From a virus, in the IMG/VR virus record IMGVR_UViG_3300031951_000121, positions 1-64,000 of that record: a DNA stretch of 64,000 bases; one strand, 5' to 3'. The translations under genes were made by a program, and so were the position numbers. The notes below the pieces were generated by a model. That model was not told where the DNA came from and searched no databases. It was given only the letters and a program-made list of their open reading frames with translations. This document shows, piece by piece, positions 34,201-41,640 of the stretch (its first letter is position 1; each line of letters opens with the position of its first letter).

Positions 34201-36327
34201 TTGCTTGATCTCTTGATATTTGGCAGAAAACCAATCTCGGATAGACTTCGTTTTGTCCTGAACTACTTTAATGTCTTTAAAATTCCTATCCCGTTTAATA
34301 ACATTTTTTAAGTCCCTAGTAGCCGTCATGACAGGAACTGAATCTGATAGTTGTCCATTTGACTGCGCCCTTTGATGGGGGAGAGTATCCCGAGGTAACC
34401 GAGCAGTAGGGAGGATCTGATCGCTTGCATCCAATGGAGATATGAGCTCTATGGGATCAACGGGTATCAATTCCTTGGTAGCTTGAATAGTTGAGTGCAT
34501 TTCTTCCAGCACATCCAGACTATCCTGTAACGCGCCGCCATCAAATATCGCTTCATCTAAATTCTTGGTCACTTCCGCAATATCCTTGATGTTTCCTAGG
34601 ATTATCTCAATGACCTTATCATTTTCAATATAGGCAGAAAAGCTATGCGAGGCAATCCCCTCGATAGGAGTATTAGGCGACGATAACGCGACAGGTTTTA
34701 ACGCGAGTTCCGCCAACCGTAGAGGGTCTTTTTCCCCAATATACGCAGAAAAGTTCGCGGGGGCAGTCTTCCCTATTAGCCCAGGAGTAGCAAGTGCAGT
34801 GCCTGAAACCCGCCCTAGCCCTGCTTGGTTCGCTAGTCTTGTCGCCTCCTCTGATACGAATCCCCCTCCTGAATATCCAACAAACGAAATGTCAGCGTCA
34901 GGATTAATCTTTCTAGCCGCGATCGCATTGGCAAGCATCGTCACAGCGTCTTTGTTCTCGCCCGCTAACCCCTGTCCCGTAGGTTGTGCGATCGCCTCAC
35001 CTGCCCACTGCAAAGGATTTTCCCCTACAGACACAGATAGGTCAGTCTCTTTATTCTCAACGGGAACAACAATAACCCCCTCTTGAGTAATTGCATCCCT
35101 GACAGCGTTGGCAATATCTTTAGAACCTTCTCCTCCTTTCCCTGCGAATCCTCCAGAAACAAAGATAATTTTTTTTGCTTTTTCTAAGTCTGGAGTGTTG
35201 AAACTAATTGATTCTGCCTTCGTCTTGGCTTCCTCAATCGACACTGGCGATCGCAGTTCTTTTCTGGCTTTAACCAAGGCATCCACAGGCAATGTGCCTA
35301 CTTTGGCGTAGGACTCTATTACCTCTAGCATCTGAGACGCTGCTTCTTGCGCGCTAGAAGAGCTCCCCGTAGAATAAAACTCGTCAAGTGTTCTAGTAAG
35401 TCTTTCTAGGGACGCTGAAGCGTCTTGAGATGCTTGCTTAATATCGCTTATCCCTTGCTGTCCTGCGTTTGTTTGCAGATGAGTATTAATATTCTTTTGA
35501 GCAGTAGAAACGGCTTTCCCCGCCATCTTACCTTGAAATGCCCCGAATGTTTCCGTGGCATTCATTCCTGTTTCTTTGTCAAAACTACGGAATGAATTTC
35601 TAACCGAAATGTCTGCTAAGGAATAAGCAGTCCCCGCACTATAGTTTTTCAAAAAAGCCGCGGGTGCAGCGAATGCTTTCGCTAAAAACCCTTCTCTATT
35701 CTGCGCCGATTCTCTAATAGCTGTCAGAATTTGCGATAACAGTTCAATAGCCAGCATAGAAGCAACTCCCCCTACTTGCTTGCTATTGTCAGAGCTACCC
35801 CTCTTATGCTGAGTGTTGATCGCTACTGAGTAATTGCCTGTTACTGAATCCAAATCTTGTTTTAGTTGAGTCAATCCTGATGAATCAATAGACGGAGCTA
35901 TTCTATTAGCTAAAATTTTCTCTTTGGTTTTTGTATGATAGCTAACGACTTCATCATATTGTATCTTTAGCTGATTTAGATTTTTTGTGTTAATCTCGGG
36001 GGCAATCGCATTATCTTGGAGCACGTCGCTGGCTTTATTATGCGCTTGAGTCGTGTTTTTTAGCTCTTGCCGCAAAACACCTAGGTTAGACACATTAACA
36101 GATGGAGTGATTGGAATATTGGCGGCTTTTCTCGTAGCGGCTAAATGGGCAATCTTAACATCAAGCAGCCTATTTAATTGATGTAAACCGCTCAAGTCAA
36201 CAGAAGGCGACATGATCGAGTTGTTTACTGCGTCAATTTGCTTTTCTAGCTTTTTCAGCTTTTCCTCAAATTTAGAGGTAGAAATATCGACACTATAATA
36301 AACACTTCCGACTTCCATAATACCCAC
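28210..36327 (-). CDS. tail tape measure protein with embedded hydrolase domains
   Basis: 2,705 residues from GTG (an ATG three codons in is equally likely). Order: four copies of a ~35-residue motif (PSVDLSGL type, 41-150); an alpha/beta-hydrolase-like insert (about 385-580) with GYSGG Ser486, Asp534 and His561; the tape-measure N-terminal domain (about 985-1185); membrane segments (1205-1265); long coiled coils; a SleB/Hydrolase_2-like muralytic domain (about 1955-2105: RLIIAEAKSEGLVGQALVAR); coiled coil; and a hydrophobic end (LLQMALQAAVFRIFGMFAG). It sets tail length and helps DNA entry. At about 1.5 Å per residue the tail would be roughly 400 nm. Confidence 0.93.
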   Translation of the reverse strand: MGIMEVGSVYYSVDISTSKFEEKLKKLEKQIDAVNNSIMSPSVDLSGLHQLNRLLDVKIAHLAATRKAANIPITPSVNVSNLGVLRQELKNTTQAHNKASDVLQDNAIAPEINTKNLNQLKIQYDEVVSYHTKTKEKILANRIAPSIDSSGLTQLKQDLDSVTGNYSVAINTQHKRGSSDNSKQVGGVASMLAIELLSQILTAIRESAQNREGFLAKAFAAPAAFLKNYSAGTAYSLADISVRNSFRSFDKETGMNATETFGAFQGKMAGKAVSTAQKNINTHLQTNAGQQGISDIKQASQDASASLERLTRTLDEFYSTGSSSSAQEAASQMLEVIESYAKVGTLPVDALVKARKELRSPVSIEEAKTKAESISFNTPDLEKAKKIIFVSGGFAGKGGEGSKDIANAVRDAITQEGVIVVPVENKETDLSVSVGENPLQWAGEAIAQPTGQGLAGENKDAVTMLANAIAARKINPDADISFVGYSGGGFVSEEATRLANQAGLGRVSGTALATPGLIGKTAPANFSAYIGEKDPLRLAELALKPVALSSPNTPIEGIASHSFSAYIENDKVIEIILGNIKDIAEVTKNLDEAIFDGGALQDSLDVLEEMHSTIQATKELIPVDPIELISPLDASDQILPTARLPRDTLPHQRAQSNGQLSDSVPVMTATRDLKNVIKRDRNFKDIKVVQDKTKSIRDWFSAKYQEIKQLVDTGDLEQAKQESLKLIAAKNQAKTDLDELLKVLQSAGEPTSIASGGAGASIQSAKGFVTAQGGRAEGQLEKIKQLQAKPIASQLENAFNVKTDLGKKLVKKASLQIISGSNKQEIEKALQKLLTSIDPIAQNKGSLKGIGKDIIEGIKVGLLDEEGNLTDEMKAIAEALPSTVKDALGIKSPSRVFMEIGRNVGLGFVGGLTILYEGMNKAKDRVNDFVDSIENKGKDTVNNKINAQVSKLKDVVSNIGKLAVGAVLSATSVNIFQGLIEEGKKGLVLFKEVTKTLNTLKALSFPAPEDSLARIKTLADSLGTNALVLQKNFAGLQAAFNFTDLKGQTAQILEGFAVGGAALGLDEESFNGILFAVQQMGSKGVVSLEELRLQLGERLPTAISQSAQAMGISQAQFLKMVESGEVLASDLLPKLSKRMKDAFSIGAEQNKNTFVGQMSLLESNLEQISIGFGEFAANILNVVLPPLNQLTATIAKNGKAIPEIIAVIGSSVGALGLTILATSGIVQKAFSLMIAALTKFSVVSLAALSEAIATTGLFVVLGVSIYGAVKALEYFNSMGSKALKDLAKTTRVSVDFINSELARLKPPVFKVKIEQDKTLMEKFLDHYINTFNYRRQGDRRLNTDLISVEEMKTLKELEDKGKALNELMTEIRLKTQNLFDKKETQRYIGDISKLQQQLDDIKTTIRIINQTGNLSADDARVKDLNKKFNGNADAAIEFLNQNSQALSTRIEDVQFEFIPQGEDGLKQSIERAKEIRNELGRIGDSQGVQEVTNYINLLARSLAAAKKASEDLNKEVKSISTQFLRDTTQITNQDYALQVKRIQSQIQIAKSSLDALRNKEGEFKSAKQSMSSQQQILKQEELFYRERLNIRKRFISSFSNNTKRELESGLGSSLDSASTGDIDRAQETLKDANGQVPVQLQKGLDALRDILETQELINKNILDRINLEKESFLLEKQRKSDLRDFANQQRDYTFAAQDFYTAQQESQISLQRSRDALVQQRIDYALAIENFNRQAEREVRGFAEQYSDMITSLTTTFNQIKQQLKEVETENNRLTKKIAFDSQLERGSGSFVKDLSDFLNEQFSKLDDANLNTERLKLDQNQATQQLTQSMRELRNLQEAIADSQRSRAEQMRSLEQQRIGLMNATIDLQRQEEAARKDQIRSAIQLKDQFISLKQRAEELGVSLTKAANQAGNFSIPSGDRLPVPSNAAMPFSRGRGQLPPPPPLGRGGISGAKGSEMDLFKRLIIAEAKSEGLVGQALVARAVLNRQALIKSGKVTGGTYNARSGSLNDIIMGRGQFEPVSNGSINRRLTQSQLKQAEAAIALALNTEELAKAVGNNRKLLGATGFRTPSAFNDPSQNFSRTRYRGHVFNQDRFSQRLDVIGIFDKTIKAMPLAVSTAIARTTQAKPVAVSTPKTQTVKVKVQVETSGNKKFDDLLMRSGLADNWEGFTEIRDIPANSQSPSLSSSFPRVAASPASDLINKQFESQKQLNQAQLENSELKEKQALIEIENALADRIRDRAEYLRDTKESLQEQVRTARELVAVETQSLTKQDLIRQAGDEVGRQYQSQRRELERSLELIKRQTRDKSELIKEKEAEADLYVQRGLSAKLVNDLIKTELQAFRELEEQALDLKSALDALNATEQRARGFAERNRRRELNLQEAGDRSNSRADRLEAEAGISGDPFSAIANRNEAARLRIDSRFQEDTFDLDRKLADGLITPDTYSAIADDLERMRDIDLTNAFVEANPYAQELSNTLGQLFEDAFTGFKNVGEIAGNFFKSIGKMLLQMALQAAVFRIFGMFAGVGGGSVPSGGGGMGFTPNLGIAKLGGTVTKDGVRNYFMGGKVDGRSPQDIYALGISVADAMRREGVGATPIVAHRGEEVLTTRNGDAGFFRHLRSTGDWQKMKMNRARPNYSVANFFSGGTVGKSANQFVRRSGGDRSQPITNTTVFNITTPNPDGFRKSQKQIDRAEQLRRDRNSRKPD

Positions 36328-36371
36328 GGGGATAAAGAGCTATCCTTATTGTACTATCTTTTTGGTTTTGT

Positions 36372-36659
36372 CTAACTTATGGACAGAATCGCGCCTATAA
36401 TGGCATCCCGCGATCGCTTTTCTACCTGAGCTAAAACATTTATAGCTTCATCTATCGCGGATCGATAGCCATCAGATTGACTATTCACAGGAACTAACAA
36501 TAAATAACCATCTTCAGGATCATCGTCCTGCAAGCAGTCTAAAAACATCCAAGTTTGACGATCTTGGGATATTTTCCCCGCGCGAAACCATCCTGTACTA
36601 GACAAATAGATAGAAACTTGTACGGGATGAATTTGATATACATTCTGCAACTGACTCAT
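36372..36659 (-). CDS. hypothetical protein beside tape measure
   Basis: 95 residues with strand-rich N-terminal half (PVQVSIYLSSTGWFRAGKIS) and helical end. Lies between the frameshifted chaperone and the tape measure on the same strand, where small tail assembly proteins occur. No family recognised. Confidence 0.5.
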   Translation of the reverse strand: MSQLQNVYQIHPVQVSIYLSSTGWFRAGKISQDRQTWMFLDCLQDDDPEDGYLLLVPVNSQSDGYRSAIDEAINVLAQVEKRSRDAIIGAILSIS

Positions 36660-36674
36660 AAAAACGCGATCACG

Positions 36675-37142
36675 CTAGGGATTTTTCTTCATGGATTCTA
36701 AAATTTTGAATAGCTCCTCATTGTGAAGAAAGGCTTTTTCAACCAAGGGAGGTAATTGCCTAGCGGTTCTCATCTCCCAGAAGGTATTTACTGCCAACTG
36801 ACTAACCCCATGAGTGTCTACCTCACTATTATCCTCTAGAGGATAGGGGAGATATTTATCTAGGCTCAAATCAGGCTTGGAATCCCCGAAACTAGCCGCG
36901 ATCGCTTCTATCAAAAGAGCCAATTTAGCGGTAGGAATATTAGCGATGTTGACGGATTGCGATCGCCGTTTGTGTTGTTGATGCCATAATTCTAGGCAGT
37001 AAGTACAGGGGAGCAGGGAGAATTTCTGCCAGTCAGAGGGACTGTAAAGCCCCCATGAGACAAAGTCATTAAAGACATCAAACCACTTAACTAAACCGTT
37101 TCTGATGGCTCTAGCTGTTTCTCTATATTTTGCTTGCCACGC
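36675..37142 (-). CDS. tail assembly chaperone T-domain, reached by -1 frameshift
   Basis: 155 residues in the frame -1 to the upstream gene, open from the slippery site (37142-37148) to TAG at 36675. It begins AWQAKYRETARAIRNG and contains FSLLPCTYCLELWHQ, with no ATG in its first half; the TTG at 36923 would drop half the domain. Fused to the first 195 residues of the G protein it gives a ~350-residue GT protein that loads the tape measure. The position directly before the tape measure fits lambda G/T. Confidence 0.8.
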   Translation of the reverse strand, partial: AWQAKYRETARAIRNGLVKWFDVFNDFVSWGLYSPSDWQKFSLLPCTYCLELWHQQHKRRSQSVNIANIPTAKLALLIEAIAASFGDSKPDLSLDKYLPYPLEDNSEVDTHGVSQLAVNTFWEMRTARQLPPLVEKAFLHNEELFKILESMKKNP

Positions 37143-37726
37143 TTTCCCTTAACCTCAACTTCAATCGTTGGTTCTTCCTCCGCGATCGCTCTCCAGTGAC
37201 TCATCTCACCTTCGATATATTCCACAATCTGATCCGCAATAGAACGGGGCAGGGCGAGTGTCCATTCAATCCGCCAACTAGGAGTTAGACGCTCTTGGAG
37301 GATGGTTGTCATCCGTCTAGCAGGAAGGGATGATTCCCCCGCATCCTCGGCGAAGAAACCTACCATAAACTGTGAGATTTGCCCCTTTAATTCATCGGAT
37401 AATTTGTCCCATTTTTGGGGGTCGGTTAATACCCCTGTGGCTAATTCCTCACTTATTCCTAGCTCATCTCCAATCATCGCCGTTAGCTCTAATCTGCGAG
37501 AGTTGAGAAGGCGATCGCTTCTCATCCCCAAATCTTCTTTGATGGATAGATCATAGAGCTTGGGAAGTTTTATAACTGCGCGATCTTCGGGCATTAAAGC
37601 GATGAGGTTAGCCACCAAGGAATTTTGATGATTTCTTACCAAGAAGACTAAATCATTCTCTTCTATCTGAATCTCAAAGCTGTCATCTACTGCGGCTTTA
37701 GCAAGAATATCTTCAAATTTATACAT
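37091..37726 (-). CDS. tail assembly chaperone G protein
   Basis: 211 residues, read to the in-frame stop at 37091. Helical, with LTPSWRIEWTLALP (about 150-165) and an acidic/basic tail (VEVKGKRGKQ). Residues 194-196 (GKR region) cover the GGGAAAG heptamer. Position between the tail tube and tape measure matches G of lambda-like phages. It overlaps the gene upstream by eight bases. Confidence 0.75.
   Translation of the reverse strand: MYKFEDILAKAAVDDSFEIQIEENDLVFLVRNHQNSLVANLIALMPEDRAVIKLPKLYDLSIKEDLGMRSDRLLNSRRLELTAMIGDELGISEELATGVLTDPQKWDKLSDELKGQISQFMVGFFAEDAGESSLPARRMTTILQERLTPSWRIEWTLALPRSIADQIVEYIEGEMSHWRAIAEEEPTIEVEVKGKRGKQNIEKQLEPSETV
37142..37148 (-). other. programmed -1 frameshift site GGGAAAG
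   Basis: Minus-strand heptamer identical to the lambda G/T site, in the right phase (G GGA AAG in the zero frame). Slippage gives GGG AAA then GCG TGG, opening a 155-codon frame. Confidence 0.85.
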
Positions 37727-37976
37727 AGAGTTCTTTGATTTCTAGTGGGTTATCTTTCATGATACAGGTAATAGGCAAGGGAACTTTTATCACTTGAGAT
37801 GGCAACTCAATAACTCCAATTCTATATCCGTCTCTCGTGACGAGCGATCGCGTGGGGGATTGAATACCAGGGGAAAAATAGGCGAGGTTAGAAAAAAGCT
37901 TTCCCCTGATAATCTGACAATCGAGCAAGAGAACCAAGGGAGCAGCGAAATCATCTGAGAGAACGTTAAAGCGCAT
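37719..37976 (-). CDS. tail-region small protein
   Basis: 85 residues; strand-rich (GYRIGVIELPSQVIKVPLP). Its ATG overlaps the tail-tube stop by one base (TAATG), and its end overlaps the G gene by eight. Translational coupling in the tail operon. No known family. Confidence 0.5.
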   Translation of the reverse strand: MRFNVLSDDFAAPLVLLLDCQIIRGKLFSNLAYFSPGIQSPTRSLVTRDGYRIGVIELPSQVIKVPLPITCIMKDNPLEIKELYV

Positions 37977-38749
37977 TAAGTATTAGGCAAAATAACATAG
38001 TTTTCGGGAGCCCCTACACCGCTTAAAGTTGCGTTAACCATCGCTAAATCGTTAGCGGCGTGGGGCATGGAGAAGTTTTGAACATAGGCAACTCCCTGCT
38101 GCGCTCCTGGACCCGCGCCCTCGCTCAAGGTTGCCCCAGTGTCATCGGTAAAGGAGAGGAAAGGTGCGTATCTAGTCTGCCAGAAAACATTTCTTCTGCC
38201 AGTGCCAATCGTGCGGAAAATGTACAGGGTGGGATCTGTGGACACCATCCGACCATTCAGGGGAATCGTATAATCGCGCTCTACAACAGCCTTAACCCGA
38301 TAAAGCGACTCTCCCGCGTTCCGAGAACCCGCATCCGTTCCAGAAGTCTCAGGAACACCTCCATCAGCACGGAAAAGCACAGGAAGCATCCCATAGGTTT
38401 TGGCAGTATCTCCGTCAGCCAGTGCCTCAATGACGGGGAGAACCGGCACAGTAGTAGCGGATGAGGTAACCTCCGTAGTGGTGGCAATCACAACAGGATC
38501 TTTAGAACCGAACTTAAGCACATCGCCAGCATAAAGCGTAATATCTGCACTAGAACTTACGGAAATACTGGTCGCATCAGCAGCAGCGATCGCCTCAGAA
38601 CTGATAGTTACAGCAGTAGGGCGCGAAGTGCCAGGCAACAAGGTTTTGATCCAAAATTCTAGCTGATCTCCCCTTACCTCTGTCCCGATAGGATTTCTCC
38701 CTAATTCGTATACTGGCAAGGTTGCATATTCAGCCAAAGTAATAGGCAT
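37976..38749 (-). CDS. major tail tube protein
   Basis: 257 residues, rich in Thr/Ser/Val strands (AITISS-like blocks, SSSADITLYAGDVLKFGSKD), with an insert-like region (70-115) and a C-terminal NDLAMVNATLSGVGAP end typical of siphovirus tube proteins. First gene of the minus-strand tail operon that runs to the tape measure. Family not verified; the call rests on composition, size and order (tube, chaperone, tape measure). Confidence 0.65.
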   Translation of the reverse strand: MPITLAEYATLPVYELGRNPIGTEVRGDQLEFWIKTLLPGTSRPTAVTISSEAIAAADATSISVSSSADITLYAGDVLKFGSKDPVVIATTTEVTSSATTVPVLPVIEALADGDTAKTYGMLPVLFRADGGVPETSGTDAGSRNAGESLYRVKAVVERDYTIPLNGRMVSTDPTLYIFRTIGTGRRNVFWQTRYAPFLSFTDDTGATLSEGAGPGAQQGVAYVQNFSMPHAANDLAMVNATLSGVGAPENYVILPNT

Positions 38750-38897
38750 ACGTTTACTCCGTTAATTTAATCCTTTTTCTCTTATTGTACTTATTTCTAT
38801 ACCATTTAAGTAAATATGTTCCCACTATGCATTTAGTACATTTGAGTTAAATCATCAAAAGTGATCGCGGGGATGGGAGCATCTAGGTAGAATAATA

Positions 38898-39593
38898 ATG
38901 TCTTTTCAATCAATAGAATATATGCGTTATATCCGTCAAAGCACAATGGATGAGGGGCTGTGGAATCATGTAGATTTTTATAATAAGTATCAATTGCCTA
39001 CACGATTAGATGATACGGTTGTTATTGACGTGGGATGTCATATAGGTCAATTCGCTAATGCTTGCTTACGGCGGGGCTCTAAGTTTGTCTATGGCTACGA
39101 ACCTCACCCCGAGAATATTGAGTTAGCAGTTAAAAATTTAGGAGAATATCGAGAAAAGATTTGTCTACAGCCTAAAGCAGTCTGGCGGTCTGATGTGGCA
39201 GTAGAAAGCCTAAAGCATACAGGATTCGATTACAACACGGGAAGCGGGGTAGTGTATGACCCCGACGGGTTTCTCCCCGTTGAGGTTATCTCCCTACAAG
39301 ACGCGATCGCATTGGCTCTTAAAACCTATCCTCAAGTAGATATTTTGAAAATATCCTGCAATGGCTCAGAGTATCCTACCCTGCTGACAACTTCCCTAGA
39401 TGGGGTGATTAATGTCATCGGTGAGTACAAAATTTTTAAAGAAGTGCCTCCCCTCCTACAAGAGCTAGGGGAGCTTACTCCCGAGAGTCTCTGGGATTAT
39501 TTCAAAGGTCAGGGATTTAATTTTGAGTACGAGCAGCTAGACGATGGGTGCAATCTAGATACTGCTCGTTTTATCGCCGTAAGAAATATGTAA
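38898..39593 (+). CDS. FkbM-family methyltransferase
   Basis: 231 residues. VVIDVGCHIGQFANACLRRG is the SAM-binding motif I, with YGYEPHPENIE as motif II, a layout of FkbM methyltransferases. Such enzymes methylate sugars or other small groups. In a phage it may modify cell-surface glycans or tail glycans to block superinfection. It is a lone plus-strand gene next to the tail operon and looks acquired. Confidence 0.78.
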   Translation: MSFQSIEYMRYIRQSTMDEGLWNHVDFYNKYQLPTRLDDTVVIDVGCHIGQFANACLRRGSKFVYGYEPHPENIELAVKNLGEYREKICLQPKAVWRSDVAVESLKHTGFDYNTGSGVVYDPDGFLPVEVISLQDAIALALKTYPQVDILKISCNGSEYPTLLTTSLDGVINVIGEYKIFKEVPPLLQELGELTPESLWDYFKGQGFNFEYEQLDDGCNLDTARFIAVRNM

Positions 39594-39621
39594 TGCAGCG
39601 CGATCGCGTCTTTCGAGGCAG

Positions 39622-39680
39622 TTCCGTAAATACACGGATGTACATTTCTAGCAAAGAAGTTATTATAAAAGAGTAAACAA
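39622..39680 (+). promoter_or_regulatory. operator-promoter module, copy 4
   Basis: TTCCGTAAATACACGGA operator, -35 TGTACA (39639-39644), 16-bp spacer, -10 TATTAT (39661-39666), GAGTAAAC and CGAGG eight bases before the ATG at 39695. Confidence 0.82.
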
Positions 39681-39694
39681 GCGAGGTAACAATC

Positions 39695-39883
39695 ATGCTA
39701 CGCACTAACAACCTAACCCAACAAGACGCTCAAGCGATTTGTGACACCTGCTACGAGACAAGATTTGAACTCCCCGAAGGGATGTGGGAAGCGATCGCGG
39801 ATGCCCAATCTCTAAAAGGGGAACAGTTTATAGAAGCCGTTGAAAATGCTTGTGCTGATTACGGATGGGGCTATACAGAATAA
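39695..39883 (+). CDS. small paralogous protein A of the promoter regulon
   Basis: 62 residues. Shares LRTNNLT / MRTNDLT, ETRF and the closing YGWGYTE / YEWGYRE with the protein at 59926-60135, and both sit behind the same promoter module. Acidic (pI low: DAQAICDTC, VENACADYG). Function unknown; the pair shows duplication together with the promoter. A HIP1-type terminator follows. Confidence 0.7.
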   Translation: MLRTNNLTQQDAQAICDTCYETRFELPEGMWEAIADAQSLKGEQFIEAVENACADYGWGYTE

Positions 39884-39904
39884 AAAATAATTAAATCATT
39901 ATTA

Positions 39905-39942
39905 AGAGCGATCGCATATCAGGGCGATCGCTCTTCTTTTAT
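39905..39942 (+). terminator. terminator built from two HIP1 octamers
   Basis: AGAGCGATCGC and GCGATCGCTCT pair over 11 bases, followed by TCTTTTAT. The right end is also at the end of the minus-strand gene at 39939. Confidence 0.75.
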
Positions 39943-40787
39943 AATCCGCAATGTCCCCCGCAGGTTTTGTCAAGCCCAAACCCATAAACCTCACCCAGTG
40001 GCAAGGATAGCTGGTCAATGACCGATGATAGTGGCTGTCCCGATGAATGAACAAAACACGGATTATTAACCTGATTCCGGTTCGATAGATGCCTAATCTT
40101 ATTATCTAACTCAACTGCCCTCAAAAACTCTTGAGGATCTTCCTGCTTCCGTCTCATCCATTCACTAGGGCGTGTAAAGGGGCAAAAATAACACGCACTT
40201 TTGGGGATAGGATAACCAAGCTTGTAAGTGCCATATATTGAGCAATCCACCGCGTTCCAGTTAATAGCTAACAAAGGATATTGATTAACCAGCCACCTAA
40301 CAGGACTGTTTGCCGTTCGGTTGCTCTCATCGGTACTAATGCCCAGCCAGAGATTAGCGGAGTCTGTGACCCTTTCTCCTTTTTTGTACCCAAGCAGTTC
40401 TCTGATTTTTTGATGGATCGGCTGCACTTTAAACTCATTAGTACATTGCCTTTTAAGCATTCCTACAGTCCCATCAATACCCTTCGTAAACCAAGGAACA
40501 GTGGTCACACCCCTTGCCTCGATAGCATCAATAGGTTTAAATTTTTCTCCTTGTTTTGCATTATTTACTATATGAAATTGATATCCTGCGTCAGTCAACT
40601 TTTTCCGCATTGTGTCAACGTGCTTGTACACCTTAGCAGGTTCAGCCCCAGTGTCGGCAAAAATAATATGGTTAGGAAGTGTTAGCCCAGCATCAGTGAA
40701 TTTATCGGGCTGCTCTATTAAGAGCAGCCCGATAGCGGTTGACTGCCTTCCGCCCCCAAAGGAAAAAAAAGTCTTGTCGTCTAACAT
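39939..40787 (-). CDS. PP-loop (PAPS reductase-like) phage protein
   Basis: 282 residues. SFGGGRQSTAI at the N-terminus is a PP-loop ATP-binding motif; IIFADTGAEPAKVYKHVD follows the PAPS reductase/adenine nucleotide alpha-hydrolase pattern. Cysteines occur as QCTNEFK, CYFCPFTRPSEW and CGGHCG, possibly metal ligands. Phages carry such proteins with unknown roles; sulfur-based DNA or tRNA modification is a possibility. The upstream neighbour at 40838 is a tiny membrane protein. Confidence 0.7.
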   Translation of the reverse strand: MLDDKTFFSFGGGRQSTAIGLLLIEQPDKFTDAGLTLPNHIIFADTGAEPAKVYKHVDTMRKKLTDAGYQFHIVNNAKQGEKFKPIDAIEARGVTTVPWFTKGIDGTVGMLKRQCTNEFKVQPIHQKIRELLGYKKGERVTDSANLWLGISTDESNRTANSPVRWLVNQYPLLAINWNAVDCSIYGTYKLGYPIPKSACYFCPFTRPSEWMRRKQEDPQEFLRAVELDNKIRHLSNRNQVNNPCFVHSSGQPLSSVIDQLSLPLGEVYGFGLDKTCGGHCGL

Positions 40788-40837
40788 GGTTGATTTACCT
40801 CCAATTCTGGCTTACGTACAATCCTGCATGATCTCGG

Positions 40838-40945
40838 TTATTTTGATGCGATCGCGGATAGGAGAACAATAATAAGCAAACCCCCAATAATAAGGATTGA
40901 AAATAATCCCAGCGCATTTAAGAATGAGATGGCAAATCTAATCAT
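40838..40945 (-). CDS. 35-residue single-span membrane protein
   Basis: Begins at the ATGA overlap with the upstream membrane gene. Nearly all hydrophobic (LGLFSILIIGGLLIIVLL), one membrane span. Member of a run of four tiny membrane genes (40838-41794), probably for lysis or membrane remodelling. Confidence 0.55.
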   Translation of the reverse strand: MIRFAISFLNALGLFSILIIGGLLIIVLLSAIASK

Positions 40946-41235
40946 TTTTTCTTCTTGTGATGCCTGTTGAATACCGTGCCGACAAACAATAATAGGATTG
41001 TCCCGAGCATCCCTAACAAAACCGCTCCTGTTAGCATAGGGTACTTAGCCACATAGTAGCCGCCTAACAGACACCCTGAAAACTCAAGAGCTAGTTTTAA
41101 GTTTGTAACGATTAAGGCCCCTGCGAATACTCCAAGAGCAAGCGAGATAACGATCATGAAAGGCAATTGCAGATGAAAAAGCCCTACACCAAGACAGACA
41201 AATAAAACAGGCAAAGGGTCTAGTTTCTTAATCAT
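40942..41235 (-). CDS. multi-span membrane protein
   Basis: 97 residues from ATG 41235 (GGGAG ten bases upstream); an ATG at 41256 is also possible. About four hydrophobic segments (LPVLFVCLGVGLFHL, FMIVISLALGVFAGALIV, LEFSGCLLGGYYVA, TGAVLLGMLGTILLLFVG) and a basic HHKKKK tail. Holin or ion-channel-like. A PATE element sits just upstream. Confidence 0.55.
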   Translation of the reverse strand: MIKKLDPLPVLFVCLGVGLFHLQLPFMIVISLALGVFAGALIVTNLKLALEFSGCLLGGYYVAKYPMLTGAVLLGMLGTILLLFVGTVFNRHHKKKK

Positions 41236-41267
41236 TGATGCCGTCTCCCTTCCCATACATGATAAAT

Positions 41268-41640
41268 ATTGACACTCCCCAGCCTAAAGGCGTGGGGATT
41301 CTTGGGCTGAATCTTGCCTCTACTAGCAAAGCTAATTTTGGTCTTACAGTTTCATGCTAGTCCGACTACACCTTTTACAGCAAGCACTCTTATGGACTAC
41401 TCCCCAAGCGTAAATTCGGGTATGCCCTACCCTATTTAATTTTTTTTCTCCCACCTATGCCATATTTTGTGTTAGAGGGCAGTGAGGTATTGGGGCAATC
41501 CTTTTAGGATTGGTGACACTAGCCTTTTAGCAACGGTCAGTTCGCGTGCCACGACTACACATCTGATTTTCCGCTTACCTCTCATCTTACTACAAAGCCG
41601 TGCTAAAAGCACGGGGTTTTTAACCCAATTTTTCGATAAA
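41268..41640 (+). mobile_element. PATE (IS200/IS605-derived non-autonomous element), copy 1
   Basis: Left hairpin CTCCCC-AGCCTAAAGGCG-TGGGGA with the trailing TTCTTGGGCT and right hairpin CCGTGC-taaaa-GCACGG followed by GGTTTTTAACCCA, both typical of cyanobacterial IS605-type ends that contribute to TnpB guide RNAs. No tnpA or tnpB remains inside. It lies in the row of small membrane genes and supplies the stop of the 41620 gene. Confidence 0.75.

Noticed and set aside
28477-35311. Several plus-strand frames opposite the tape measure
   Set aside because: They are antisense shadows of a strongly coding gene, lack ribosome sites and are rich in Ser/Pro/Ala from reversed codons.
36675-36923. 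An independent 82-residue gene starting at TTG 36923
   Set aside because: The same frame is open for 73 more codons upstream, exactly to the GGGAAAG slippery site, so it is the T part of a frameshift product.
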